A stretch of 15,692 nt of DNA from an uncultured Rubrivivax sp. (GCA_937975735.1 CALJUI010000168.1:1-15692), one strand, 5' to 3'. Shown: positions 1-7,589, numbered from the stretch's first letter. Numbers and translations: made by a program. Notes: a model not told the origin generated them from the letters alone.

Positions 1-313
1 ACGTGTTGCCGTCGGCGGCGACCTGCCAGCCCGACAGGTACACGGCCTCCAGGCCCGCCTTGGCCTGCTGCATCGCCTGGCCGGCGGTGATCGCGCCGAA
101 GGCGTTCACGTAGCCCTTGGCCGCGCCGCCGTTGATCAGCGCCCACAGCTTCTCGGCTCCTCGCCGCGCCAGGGTGTGCTCGATGTTCAGCGAGCCGCGC
201 AGGCGGACGACGTCGGCGGCGCTGTAGTTGCGCTTGATGCCCTTCCAGCGCGGGTGGGTCGCCCACTCCTTCTCGAGGGCGGCGATCTGCTGGTCACGGG
301 TGGGTTGGCTCAT
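1..313 (-). CDS. aceA: Isocitrate lyase, N-terminal part (cut by window edge)
   Basis: Isocitrate lyase splits isocitrate into glyoxylate and succinate, the first step of the cytoplasmic glyoxylate shunt. Only the first 104 codons are present; the gene runs off the left edge. The protein begins MSQPTRDQQIAALEKEW and contains the family's typical stretches: YSAADVVRLRGSLNIEHTLA near residue 30, GYVNAFGAITAGQAMQQAKAG near 70-88 and EAVYLSGWQVAADGNT at the end of the window. The catalytic KKCGH-type loop lies outside. The start is supported by a strong ribosome binding site, AAGGAG (319-324 on the minus strand), five bases before the ATG. The gene is divergent from the hemerythrin gene across a 425-bp gap, and a palindromic operator candidate lies about 87 bp upstream. 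The family is clear from sequence; the symbol follows from the family. Confidence 0.93.
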   Translation of the reverse strand, partial: MSQPTRDQQIAALEKEWATHPRWKGIKRNYSAADVVRLRGSLNIEHTLARRGAEKLWALINGGAAKGYVNAFGAITAGQAMQQAKAGLEAVYLSGWQVAADGNT

Positions 314-738
314 GAAAACTCCTTGATGAAGTGGAAGCAATGGTGGGGCGATGTCTGAGGGTCAGCGTATCGGAACGGTGCGGCGCAGCCAAGACTTATG
401 TCTTATATAAGACAAATGATAACACGTAGAAAAATCAAAGACTTAGATCATCATTGTCGTATTGCGAAACCGAAACCGACTTGGTGAAAGCGAATGCGGC
501 GGCGCACCATCGGGCCCTCCCGTATCGTGAGACGTACGATTCGACACGTGAGAACCGCGACGCAAGCGTCGTGCCAGCGCAGGCACGGGTTCGGCGCGGT
601 CTTGCGCAGCATCACGCCGCCGAGCAGCGCCCGACGCCGCCCGATCCTGCGCCGTGCCAGTCCGCCGCGCTTGACGTCACTCAAGCCGTGGCGTGCTGCC
701 CACGGCCAGAATGGACGCAACACTTGGAGGAGTCGCCG
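314..738. other. Divergent intergenic region between aceA and the hemerythrin gene
   Basis: This 425-base gap holds the aceA ribosome binding site, the AT-rich operator array (391-445) and then about 290 bases of ordinary high-GC sequence with no convincing gene. The hemerythrin frame stays open back to 454, but that stretch has no ribosome binding site at its head and codes for low-complexity sequence. Two small adjacent dyads sit at 558-571 (CGACGC-AA-GCGTCG) and 571-586 (GTGCC-N6-GGCAC), neither followed by a T-run. TTGACG at 671-676 could be a -35 box for the plus-strand gene, but 17 bases on there is only TGCTGC, so the promoter there is unproven. Confidence 0.5.
391..445. promoter_or_regulatory. 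Candidate operator: three alternating AAGAC/GTCTT half-sites plus a fourth copy
   Basis: GTCTTATATAAGAC at 400-413 is a perfect 14-bp palindrome. Its left half-site GTCTT is shared with a second perfect inverted repeat, AAGAC-TTAT-GTCTT (391-404). The result is three 5-bp half-sites, each separated by four bases, with a 9-bp repeat period. A further AAGACTTA copy lies at 438-445, identical to 391-398. The patch is AT-rich in a roughly 70 % GC region. It lies about 80-130 bp upstream of the aceA start, and minus-strand TATAAG/TATATA sequences inside it could be the -10 box, so a bound protein would be expected to affect aceA transcription. Dyads of this form are typical of GntR-family regulators; the regulator's identity is inference. 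I see no convincing -35 box. Confidence 0.6.
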
Positions 739-1230
739 ATGACCGATCGTCCGACACGCCCGCCGGCGCCGCCGCTGCCGGCCTTCGATCAGCTGGACGC
801 AACGCACGCCAAGATCCTGCGCGAGCTCGATCAGTTCGAAGCCCTGCTCGCCCATGTCGCCGCCGAGGGCCTGGACGCCGAGGCGCGACGCTGGGCGGCC
901 GGCATCGACCGCTTCTTCAAGGGCGAAGCGCACCAGCACCACGTCGACGAGGAGCGGCTGGTCTTCCCCGGTCTGCTCAGCCACGGCAGCCCGCGCATCG
1001 TGCACGAGGTGCAGCGGCTCCAGCAGGACCATCGCTGGCTGGAGGAGGACTGGCGCGTGCTGCAACCGCAGGTCGAGGCCATCGCCGAGGGCATCGGCGG
1101 CGTCGACATGGAGATGCTGACGCGGGCCGTGCCGGTGTTCAGCAAGCTCTACCGCGAGCACATCGCGCTGGAGGAATCCATGATCTATCCGGCCGCGAAA
1201 CGGCAGCAGGCGCAGGCCGACCGGTCCTGA
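739..1230 (+). CDS. Hemerythrin HHE-domain protein
   Basis: This 163-residue soluble protein carries one hemerythrin-like (HHE) four-helix domain. Such domains bind a non-haem di-iron centre and are linked to oxygen, nitric oxide or iron-redox sensing and storage. The expected ligands are visible: H23 (DATH), H67/H68 with E71/E72 (HQHHVDEE), H98 (LQQDH), H141 and E145/E146 (EHIALEE). It has no signal peptide, no membrane segment and no extra output domain. The ATG at 739 is chosen because GGAGG (726-730) lies eight bases ahead. A longer open frame from 454 exists but has no such site. It is transcribed away from aceA, and its stop lies 49 bases before the transaminase, so it could head that operon or be separate. 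The domain is clear; the specific role is unknown. Confidence 0.88.
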   Translation: MTDRPTRPPAPPLPAFDQLDATHAKILRELDQFEALLAHVAAEGLDAEARRWAAGIDRFFKGEAHQHHVDEERLVFPGLLSHGSPRIVHEVQRLQQDHRWLEEDWRVLQPQVEAIAEGIGGVDMEMLTRAVPVFSKLYREHIALEESMIYPAAKRQQAQADRS

Positions 1231-1279
1231 ACTGGCTCTAGACTCGGGTTCTCCCTTCTGGAACGACCCGGGAAGAGCC

Positions 1280-2587
1280 ATGGACAAGGAACTCGACGCC
1301 TACTGGATGCCGTTCACCGCGAACCGGCAGTTCAAGAAGAACCCCCGCCTGCTCGCCAAGGCGTCGGGCATGCACTTCTGGGACGACAAGGGCCGCCAGA
1401 TCCTCGATGCGGTGTCGGGCCTGTGGTGCGTCAACGCCGGCCACAACCGGCCGAAGATCGTGCAGGCCATCCAGGCGCAGGCCGAGGAGATGGACTTCGC
1501 GCCGCCGTTCCAGATGGCGCACCCGAAGGCCTTCGCGCTGGCCAGCCAGGTCAGCGCGCTGGCCCCCGAGGGCATGGGCAAGGTGTTCTTCACCAATTCC
1601 GGCTCGGAGTCGGTGGAGACCGCGCTGAAGATGGCGATCGCCTACCACCGCGCACGCGGCGAAGGCTCGCGCACGCGGTTGATCGGCCGCGAGCGCGGCT
1701 ACCACGGCGTGAACTTCGGCGGCATTTCGGTCGGCGGCATCGTGGCCAACCGCAAGATGTTCGGCACCCTGCTCGCCGGTGTCGACCACCTCCGCCACAC
1801 GCACGACCTGGCACGCAATGCCTTCTCGGTCGGACAGCCGGCGCACGGCGCCGAACTGGCGGACGACCTCGAGCGCCTGGTCGCATTGCACGACGCATCG
1901 ACGATCGCCGCGGTCATCGTCGAGCCGGTCGCCGGCTCGACCGGCGTGCTGATCCCGCCGCAGGGCTACCTGCAGCGCCTGCGCGAGATCTGCGACCGGC
2001 ACGGCATCCTGCTGATCTTCGACGAGGTCATCACCGGCTTCGGCCGCACCGGGCGCCCGTTCGCCGCGCAGACCTTCGGCGTGACGCCTGACCTGATGGC
2101 GCTGGCCAAGGGCATCACCAACGGTGCGGTGCCGATGGGTGCGGTGCTCGCCAAGGACAAGATCCACGACGCCTTCATGTCCGGCCCCGAGCACCTGATC
2201 GAGTTCTTCCACGGCTACACGTACTCGGCGCACCCGCTGGCCTGCGCCGCCGGGCTGGCCACGATCGAGACCTACCGCGACGAAGGCCTGCTGACCCGCG
2301 CCGGCGAGTTGCAGGACGGCTTCGCCGAGCTCGTGCACGCGCTCAAGGGCGAGCCCAACGTGATCGACGTGCGCAACATCGGCCTCGTCGCCGGCATCGA
2401 GCTGACCCCTCGCGTCGACGAGCCTGGCAAGCGCGCCTTCGAGGCCTTCCTCGACTGCTACGACAAGGGCGTGCTCGTGCGCACCACCGGCGACATCATC
2501 GCGCTGTCGCCGTCGCTGATCGTCGAGCCGGCGCAACTCGAGCAGATTGTCGAGACCGTTCGCGGGGCTTTGCGTCGCCTGAAATAG
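1280..2587 (+). CDS. Omega-amino acid:pyruvate transaminase (class III, beta-alanine type)
   Basis: This 435-residue PLP enzyme of aminotransferase class III resembles the beta-alanine/omega-amino acid:pyruvate transaminases (EC 2.6.1.18 type), which move an amino group from omega-amino acids or amines to pyruvate. The N-terminus YWMPFTANRQFKK is characteristic of that subgroup, and SGLWCVN (46-52) is a class III feature. NSGSES (106-111) binds cofactor phosphate, D248 in IFDEV contacts the pyridine nitrogen, and K277 in ALAKGITNG is the Schiff-base lysine. It is full length. GGAAGAG precedes the ATG at close spacing. A TAGACT box at 1239-1244 has no good -35 partner. It comes first in the putrescine/GABA gene set, 34 bases before puuD. 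It could act on beta-alanine, on putrescine or on gamma-glutamylputrescine; sequence alone does not decide. Its N-terminus fits the beta-alanine type better than Pseudomonas SpuC. Confidence 0.88.
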   Translation: MDKELDAYWMPFTANRQFKKNPRLLAKASGMHFWDDKGRQILDAVSGLWCVNAGHNRPKIVQAIQAQAEEMDFAPPFQMAHPKAFALASQVSALAPEGMGKVFFTNSGSESVETALKMAIAYHRARGEGSRTRLIGRERGYHGVNFGGISVGGIVANRKMFGTLLAGVDHLRHTHDLARNAFSVGQPAHGAELADDLERLVALHDASTIAAVIVEPVAGSTGVLIPPQGYLQRLREICDRHGILLIFDEVITGFGRTGRPFAAQTFGVTPDLMALAKGITNGAVPMGAVLAKDKIHDAFMSGPEHLIEFFHGYTYSAHPLACAAGLATIETYRDEGLLTRAGELQDGFAELVHALKGEPNVIDVRNIGLVAGIELTPRVDEPGKRAFEAFLDCYDKGVLVRTTGDIIALSPSLIVEPAQLEQIVETVRGALRRLK

Positions 2588-2606
2588 CCGGCCGGCGGCA
2601 GGCTAT
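2584..2606 (+). other. Small hairpin over the transaminase stop codon
   Basis: ATAGCC (2584-2589) and GGCTAT (2601-2606) form a perfect 6-bp stem around an 11-base GC-rich loop. The TAG stop of the transaminase lies inside the left arm. No T-run follows, so it is unlikely to terminate transcription. It ends 15 bases before the puuD ATG, which lacks a clear Shine-Dalgarno sequence, so an effect on mRNA stability or puuD translation is possible but inferred. Confidence 0.3.
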
Positions 2607-2621
2607 GCTTCGGGCACCACC

Positions 2622-3389
2622 ATGGCGCCCACCCAACCCCTCGTGCTCGTCCCGGCCTGCAACCGCATGCTCGGGGAACATCCCTTCCACATCGTCGGGC
2701 GCAAGTACGTCGACGCGGTGCGGCTGGCCGGTGCGCTGCCGCTGGTCGTGCCGCGGGCGCTGCCGCAGGACGTCGATCGGCTGCTCGACCTGGCCGACGG
2801 CTTCCTGCTCACCGGCTCGCCGTCCAACGTGCATCCGGACCGGTTCGGGCAGGCGGTGCACGACCCGTCGCTGCCGCTCGATCCCGAGCGCGACGACTGG
2901 ACACTGGCGCTGGTGCCGCGGATCCTCGAGCGCGGCATCCCGCTGATGGCCATCTGCCGCGGCGCGCAGGAGGTCAACGTCGCCCTCGGCGGCACGCTGC
3001 ACCAGGCAGTGCAGGAAGCCGGCCCGTTCTTCGACCATCGTTCCGACGACGACCAGCCGGCCGAAGTCCAGTACGGCCCGGCCCACCCCGTGCAGGCGGT
3101 CGAGGGGGGCCTGGTCGCACATATCGTCGGGCGCAGCCGCTTCGACGTGAATTCGATCCACGGCCAGGCGGTCGATCGGCTGGCGCCGACGCTGCGCGCC
3201 GAGGCCCATGCCGAGGACGGGCTGGTCGAGGCCTTTCGCGCGCCCGATGCGCCCGGCTTCAATCTGTGCGTGCAATGGCATCCGGAATGGAAGGCGGCCG
3301 AGAACCCGGTGTCGGTGCGCTTGTTCGAGGCCTTCGGCGACGCGGCGCGCCGTTATCGCGAGCAGGTGCGCGCCCCATTGCCGGCCTGA
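2622..3389 (+). CDS. puuD: Gamma-glutamyl-GABA hydrolase, PuuD-like class I amidotransferase
   Basis: This 255-residue protein belongs to the peptidase C26 / class I glutamine amidotransferase family. PuuD cleaves gamma-glutamyl-GABA into glutamate and GABA in the cytoplasm. The catalytic triad is visible: nucleophile C112 in AICRGAQE, and H220 and E222 in VQWHPEW. LVPACNR (9-15), GFLLTGSPSNVHP (60-72) and NSIHGQAVDRLAP (177-189) are typical of this subgroup. Length matches the family. The ATG at 2622 is the best start, but the bases ahead (CGGGCACCACC) hold no good ribosome binding site. Translation may depend on coupling to the upstream transaminase, whose stop is 34 bases away. puuA follows after 36 bases. 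In the Puu pathway it supplies GABA to the transaminase gene further down. Family assignment is strong; the exact substrate comes from the neighbours. Confidence 0.88.
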   Translation: MAPTQPLVLVPACNRMLGEHPFHIVGRKYVDAVRLAGALPLVVPRALPQDVDRLLDLADGFLLTGSPSNVHPDRFGQAVHDPSLPLDPERDDWTLALVPRILERGIPLMAICRGAQEVNVALGGTLHQAVQEAGPFFDHRSDDDQPAEVQYGPAHPVQAVEGGLVAHIVGRSRFDVNSIHGQAVDRLAPTLRAEAHAEDGLVEAFRAPDAPGFNLCVQWHPEWKAAENPVSVRLFEAFGDAARRYREQVRAPLPA

Positions 3390-3425
3390 GCTCTCGTCCC
3401 ACTGTCCCCGATCCCCAGGAGCCCC

Positions 3426-4793
3426 ATGAGCGACCGCCGTCCGATCTCCTTCACCCAGCTCGAGCAATGGCTCGACAAGAACCGCGTCACCGAGGTCGAG
3501 TGCCTGGTGCCCGACCTGACCGGCGTCGCCCGCGGCAAGATCCTGCCGCGCGAGAAGTTCACCGAGGATCGCGGCATGCGCCTGCCCGAGGCCGTCGTCG
3601 CGATGGGGGTGACCGGCGAGTTCCCGCAGGAGGGCCCCTACTACGACGTGATCAAGCCGACCGACCGCGACATGCACCTGCGGCCGGACCCGACCACGGT
3701 GCGCATCGTGCCCTGGGCGACCGACCCGACCGCGCAGGTCATCCACGACTGCTACGACCGCGACAGCAAGCTCGTGCCCTACGCGCCGCGCTCGGTGCTC
3801 CGGCGGGTCTGCGACCTGTTCGACGCCGACGGCCTGTCGCCGGTGGTGGCGCCCGAGCTCGAGTTCTACCTCGTGGCGCGCAACACCGATCCCGACGTGC
3901 CGCTGAAGCCGCCGATCGGCCGCAGCGGACGCAGCGAGACCTCGCGCCAGGCCTATTCGATCGACGCGGTCAACGAGTTCGACCCGCTGTTCGAGGACAT
4001 CTTCGCCTATTGCGAGCGCATGGGCCTGAACGTCGACACGCTGATCCACGAGATCGGCGCCGGCCAGATGGAGATCAACTTCTTCCACGACCATCCGCTC
4101 GGCCTGGCGGACGAGGTCTTCCTGTTCAAGCGCACGGTGCGCGAAGCAGCGCTGCGCCACGACATGTTCGCCACCTTCATGGCCAAGCCGATCGCCGGCG
4201 AGCCGGGCAGCTCGATGCACGTGCACCAGAGCCTGGTGCGCAAGGACGGCGGCGCGAACATCTTCAGCGACAAGGACGGCAGCCCGTCACAGGCCTTCCA
4301 CTGGTACATCGGCGGGCTGCAGAAGTACATCCCGACCGCGATGGCGCTGTTCGCGCCCTACGTGAACAGCTACCGCCGGTTGGCGCGCTTCACCGCGGCG
4401 CCGATCAACATCCAGTGGGGCACCGACAACCGCACCGTCGGCATACGCAGCCCGGTCGCGCCGCCGGCGGCGCGGCGCATCGAGAACCGCGTGATCGGCG
4501 CCGACGCCAACCCGTACGTGGCCCTGGCGGCGACGCTGGCCTGCGGCTACCTGGGCATGAAGAACAAGATCGAGCCGTCGCCCGAATGCAAGGGCGACGC
4601 CTACCTCGGCGAGTACCAGCTGCCGCGCAGCCTGGGCGAGGCGCTGACGATGCTGCGCGACGACACCGAACTGTCCGAAGTGCTCGGCGAGGCGTTCGTG
4701 ACCGTCTACACCGAGGTCAAGGAGATCGAGCACGCCGAATTCATGAAGGTGATCTCGCCCTGGGAGCGCGAGCACCTGCTGCTGCACGTTTGA
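3426..4793 (+). CDS. puuA: Gamma-glutamylputrescine synthetase, glutamine synthetase-like
   Basis: This 455-residue member of the glutamine synthetase family most resembles PuuA, which ATP-dependently joins glutamate to putrescine as the first step of the glutamylated putrescine pathway. An N-terminal beta-grasp domain (about 8-110; VECLVPDLTGVARGK at 24-38) precedes the catalytic domain. Metal and substrate residues are visible: E144 and E146 (PELEFYL), E209 and E216 (HEIGAGQMEINF), H265 (SMHVHQS), R341 and E353 (RRIENR). NSYRRL at 314-319 is shared with PuuA-type enzymes. I see no adenylylation-type C-terminal tyrosine motif as in GlnA. AGGAG (3417-3421) sits four bases before the ATG. Its stop lies 10 bases before puuC, so the two are co-transcribed. 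Related ligases acting on other amines or ethanolamine are possible; the neighbours favour putrescine. Confidence 0.9.
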   Translation: MSDRRPISFTQLEQWLDKNRVTEVECLVPDLTGVARGKILPREKFTEDRGMRLPEAVVAMGVTGEFPQEGPYYDVIKPTDRDMHLRPDPTTVRIVPWATDPTAQVIHDCYDRDSKLVPYAPRSVLRRVCDLFDADGLSPVVAPELEFYLVARNTDPDVPLKPPIGRSGRSETSRQAYSIDAVNEFDPLFEDIFAYCERMGLNVDTLIHEIGAGQMEINFFHDHPLGLADEVFLFKRTVREAALRHDMFATFMAKPIAGEPGSSMHVHQSLVRKDGGANIFSDKDGSPSQAFHWYIGGLQKYIPTAMALFAPYVNSYRRLARFTAAPINIQWGTDNRTVGIRSPVAPPAARRIENRVIGADANPYVALAATLACGYLGMKNKIEPSPECKGDAYLGEYQLPRSLGEALTMLRDDTELSEVLGEAFVTVYTEVKEIEHAEFMKVISPWEREHLLLHV

Positions 4794-4803
4794 GGAGAAC
4801 GCC

Positions 4804-6318
4804 ATGAACACAGCCGCCCCGGAATGGCATGCCCGCGCCGACGCGCTGCAGATCGACGGCCGCGCGGTGATCGACGGCCAGCGCATCGAGGCCCGGGATG
4901 GCCGGCAGTTCGACAAGCACTCGCCGGTCGACGGCCGCCGGCTGGCGGCGGTGGCGCGCGGCCAGGCCGCCGACGTCGATGCCGCGGTGAAGGCCGCGCG
5001 CGCGGCCTTCGACGACGGGCGCTGGTCGGCCAAGCCACCGGCAGCCCGCAAGAAGATCCTGCAGCGCTTCGCCGACAAGATCCTCGCCGCACGCGACGAG
5101 CTGGCGCTGCTCGAGACCCTGGACATGGGCAAGCCGATCCAGTACTCGCTGTCGGTCGACGTGCCGGCGACGGCGCGCACGATCGCCTGGTATGCCGAGG
5201 CCATCGACAAGGTTTACGACGAGATCGCACCGACCGGGGCCAACGCGCTGGCGCTGATCACCCGCGAGCCGATGGGGGTGATCGGCGTCATCGTGCCCTG
5301 GAACTACCCGATGATCATGGCGGCGTGGAAGCTCGGGCCGGCGCTGGCGACCGGCAACTCGATCGTGCTCAAGCCGAGCGAGAAGAGCCCGTTCACCGCG
5401 TTGCGCCTGGCCGAGCTCGCGATCGAGGCCGGCGTGCCGCCTGGCGTGTTCAACGTCGTGCCCGGCTACGGCCAGGAGGCCGGCGAGGCGCTGGCGCTGC
5501 ACATGGAGGTCGACGCGATCGGCTTCACCGGCAGCACGCGCACCGGGCGCCGCATGCTCGACTACGCCGGCCGCAGCAACCTGAAGCGGGTCTACAACGA
5601 GCTCGGCGGCAAGTCGGCCTTCGTCGTGTTCGACGACTTCGCCAACGTCAAGCGCGCTGCGCGCACCGTGGCCGGCAGCATGTTCTTCAACCAGGGCGAG
5701 AGCTGCAACGCGCCGTCGCGCGTGCTCGTACACGAGCGCATCGCCGACCAGTTCGTCGAGGTCGTCGCCGCCGAAGCACCGAAGTACGCGCCGGGCGACC
5801 CGCTCGATGCCGCCACCGTGATGGGCGCAATCGTCGACGAGACGCAGTTGCGCACGGTGCTCGGCTACATCGAGGCCGGTCGGGCCGAAGGCGCGCGCTG
5901 CGCCGCCGGAGGCCGCCAGGTGCTTCAGGCGTCGGGCGGCTACTACGTCGAGCCCACCGTCTTCGACCAGGTCGCCAACGGCATGACGATCGCCCGCGAG
6001 GAGATCTTCGGGCCGGTGCTCAGCGTGATCCGCTTCAAGACCGAGGCCGAGGCGGTCGCGCTGGCCAACGCCAGTCCGTACGGCTTGCAGGCCAGCGTCT
6101 GGAGCGATAACGTGAACCGGGCGCACCGCGTCGCGCGCGCGCTGCGCGCCGGCACCGTGCACGTCAACAGCTACGATGAGGACGACATCACGGTGCCCTT
6201 CGGCGGCTACAAGCAAAGCGGCAACGGACGAGACAAGTCGCTGCATGCCTTCGACAAGTACACCGAACTGAAGACCACCTGGCTGCGCATCGAGCCGGAC
6301 CAAGGAGAGAAGCCATGA
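4804..6318 (+). CDS. puuC: Gamma-glutamyl-gamma-aminobutyraldehyde dehydrogenase (PuuC-like ALDH)
   Basis: This 504-residue NAD(P)-dependent aldehyde dehydrogenase would oxidise gamma-glutamyl-gamma-aminobutyraldehyde to gamma-glutamyl-GABA. PuuC-type enzymes also accept other amino-aldehydes. All catalytic landmarks are present: PWNYP with N167, K190 in VLKPSEKSP, FTGST (241-245) in the cofactor fold, general base E266 in NELGGKSAF, and nucleophile C301 in NQGESCNAPSR. EEIFGPVLSVI and PFGGYKQSGNGRD appear near the C-terminus, as usual. Length fits the family. The ribosome binding site GAGGAG overlaps the stop codon of puuA and sits six bases before the ATG, which argues for translational coupling. 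Its own stop overlaps the next ATG as ATGA. It could also oxidise succinate semialdehyde, since no gabD is in the window; that is inference. Confidence 0.9.
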   Translation: MNTAAPEWHARADALQIDGRAVIDGQRIEARDGRQFDKHSPVDGRRLAAVARGQAADVDAAVKAARAAFDDGRWSAKPPAARKKILQRFADKILAARDELALLETLDMGKPIQYSLSVDVPATARTIAWYAEAIDKVYDEIAPTGANALALITREPMGVIGVIVPWNYPMIMAAWKLGPALATGNSIVLKPSEKSPFTALRLAELAIEAGVPPGVFNVVPGYGQEAGEALALHMEVDAIGFTGSTRTGRRMLDYAGRSNLKRVYNELGGKSAFVVFDDFANVKRAARTVAGSMFFNQGESCNAPSRVLVHERIADQFVEVVAAEAPKYAPGDPLDAATVMGAIVDETQLRTVLGYIEAGRAEGARCAAGGRQVLQASGGYYVEPTVFDQVANGMTIAREEIFGPVLSVIRFKTEAEAVALANASPYGLQASVWSDNVNRAHRVARALRAGTVHVNSYDEDDITVPFGGYKQSGNGRDKSLHAFDKYTELKTTWLRIEPDQGEKP

Positions 6319-7589
6319 AACACGCCCGCAACGAACAGATCCAGGCCCGCAAGGCGGCGGCGACGCCGCGTGGCGTCGGCGTGCTGCTGCCGCACTTCTT
6401 CGAGCGCGCCGAAGGCGCCGAGATGTGGGACGTCGAAGGCCGGCGCTTCATCGACTTCGCCGGCGGCATCGCGGTGATGAACGTCGGCCACGGCCACCCG
6501 AAGGTCAAGGCCGCGTTGGCCGCGCAGCTCGATCGCTTCACCCACACCTGCTACCAGGTCGCGCCCTACGAGAGCTACATCGCGCTGGCCGAGAAGCTCA
6601 ACGACCTGACGCCGGGCAGCCACGCCAAGAAGACCGCCTTCTTCTCGACCGGCGCCGAGGCGATCGAGAACGCGATCAAGATCGCCCGCGCAGCGACCAA
6701 GCGCTCGGGCGTGATCGCCTTCAGCGGCGCCTTTCACGGCCGCAGCATGTTCGCCGTCGCGATGACCGGCAAGGTGGCCCCCTACAAGCTTGGTTTCGGT
6801 CCCTTCCCGCCGGAGATCTACCACGCCCCCTTCCCCTGCCACTGCGCGAGTCTGGACGAGACAAAGAAGGCGGTGCAGCACATCTTCAAGGCCGACATCG
6901 AGCCGTCGCGCGTGGCCGCGATCATCTTCGAGCCGGTGCAGGGCGAAGGCGGCTTCAACGTGATCCAGGCCGAAGCGGTCAAGTGGCTGCGGGCACTGTG
7001 CGACGAGCACGGCATCCTGATGATCGCCGACGAGGTGCAGACCGGCTTCGGCCGCACCGGCACGATGTTCGCGATGGAGCAGTTCGGCGTGCTGCCGGAC
7101 ATCCTGGTCAGCGCCAAGTCGCTCGCCGCGGGCATGCCGCTGTCGGCGGTCACCGGCCGCGCCGACGTGATGGACGCGCCGGCCCCGGGCGGTCTGGGCG
7201 GCACCTACGCCGGCAATCCGATGGCGGTGGCCGCCGCGCACGCGGTGATCGACATCATGGCCGAGGAGAAGCTGCCGGCGCGCGGTGCCGCACTCGGTGA
7301 CAAGCTGAAGAAGGCGCTGACGGCGCTGAAGAGCGAGGTGCCGCAGATCGCCGACGTGCGCGGACTGGGTGCGATGGTCGCGGTCGAGTTGAACAAGGCC
7401 GGCACCGCCGTGCCGGACGCCGACTTCACGAAGAAGGTGCAGGCGCAGGCGCTGCAGCGCGGGCTGGTCCTGCTGTCGTGCGGCGTCAACGGCAACGTGC
7501 TGCGCTTCCTGTTCCCGCTGACCATCACCGACGCGCTGTTCGACGAGGCGCTCGGCATCCTGGCCGAATCCTTCCGCGCCGCTGTGTGA
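6315..7589 (+). CDS. gabT: 4-aminobutyrate transaminase (GabT/PuuE)
   Basis: This 424-residue class III PLP transaminase converts GABA plus 2-oxoglutarate to succinate semialdehyde plus glutamate, in the cytoplasm. IDFAGGIAVMNVGHGHP (46-62), STGAEAIENA (111-120) for phosphate binding, FEPVQGEGGF with E206 and E211, D239 in IADEVQTG, and Schiff-base K268 in VSAKSLAAGMP are all in place. The lysine has the same number I recall for E. coli GabT. AGGAG (6303-6307) lies seven bases before the ATG. The start overlaps the puuC stop as ATGA, so the two are translationally coupled. A CHC motif at residues 175-177 (FPCHCAS) differs from the GabT sequences I remember at this place. It finishes the route from putrescine to succinate semialdehyde. 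PuuE and GabT cannot be told apart here; 5-aminovalerate is another possible substrate. Confidence 0.9.
   Translation: MKHARNEQIQARKAAATPRGVGVLLPHFFERAEGAEMWDVEGRRFIDFAGGIAVMNVGHGHPKVKAALAAQLDRFTHTCYQVAPYESYIALAEKLNDLTPGSHAKKTAFFSTGAEAIENAIKIARAATKRSGVIAFSGAFHGRSMFAVAMTGKVAPYKLGFGPFPPEIYHAPFPCHCASLDETKKAVQHIFKADIEPSRVAAIIFEPVQGEGGFNVIQAEAVKWLRALCDEHGILMIADEVQTGFGRTGTMFAMEQFGVLPDILVSAKSLAAGMPLSAVTGRADVMDAPAPGGLGGTYAGNPMAVAAAHAVIDIMAEEKLPARGAALGDKLKKALTALKSEVPQIADVRGLGAMVAVELNKAGTAVPDADFTKKVQAQALQRGLVLLSCGVNGNVLRFLFPLTITDALFDEALGILAESFRAAV

Noticed and set aside
558..586. Two adjacent small dyads as a terminator
   Set aside because: No T-run follows on either strand, and GC-rich sequence of this kind gives such short stems by chance.
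454..738. N-terminal extension of the hemerythrin gene, or a separate small gene
   Set aside because: No ribosome binding site at 454, low-complexity sequence outside the domain, and a good GGAGG-spaced ATG at 739.
1239..1244. TAGACT as the -10 box of the Puu operon promoter
   Set aside because: The sequence 17 bases upstream (GCCGAC) is nothing like a -35 box, so it is mentioned in the gene entry but not claimed as a promoter.
2496..4226. Long minus-strand open frame opposite puuD and puuA
   Set aside because: It lies antisense to two well-recognised genes, has an Arg/His/Gln-rich composition with no family motif, and reflects the scarcity of stops in 70 % GC DNA. The same applies to 1238-2536 and 4741-6303 on the minus strand.
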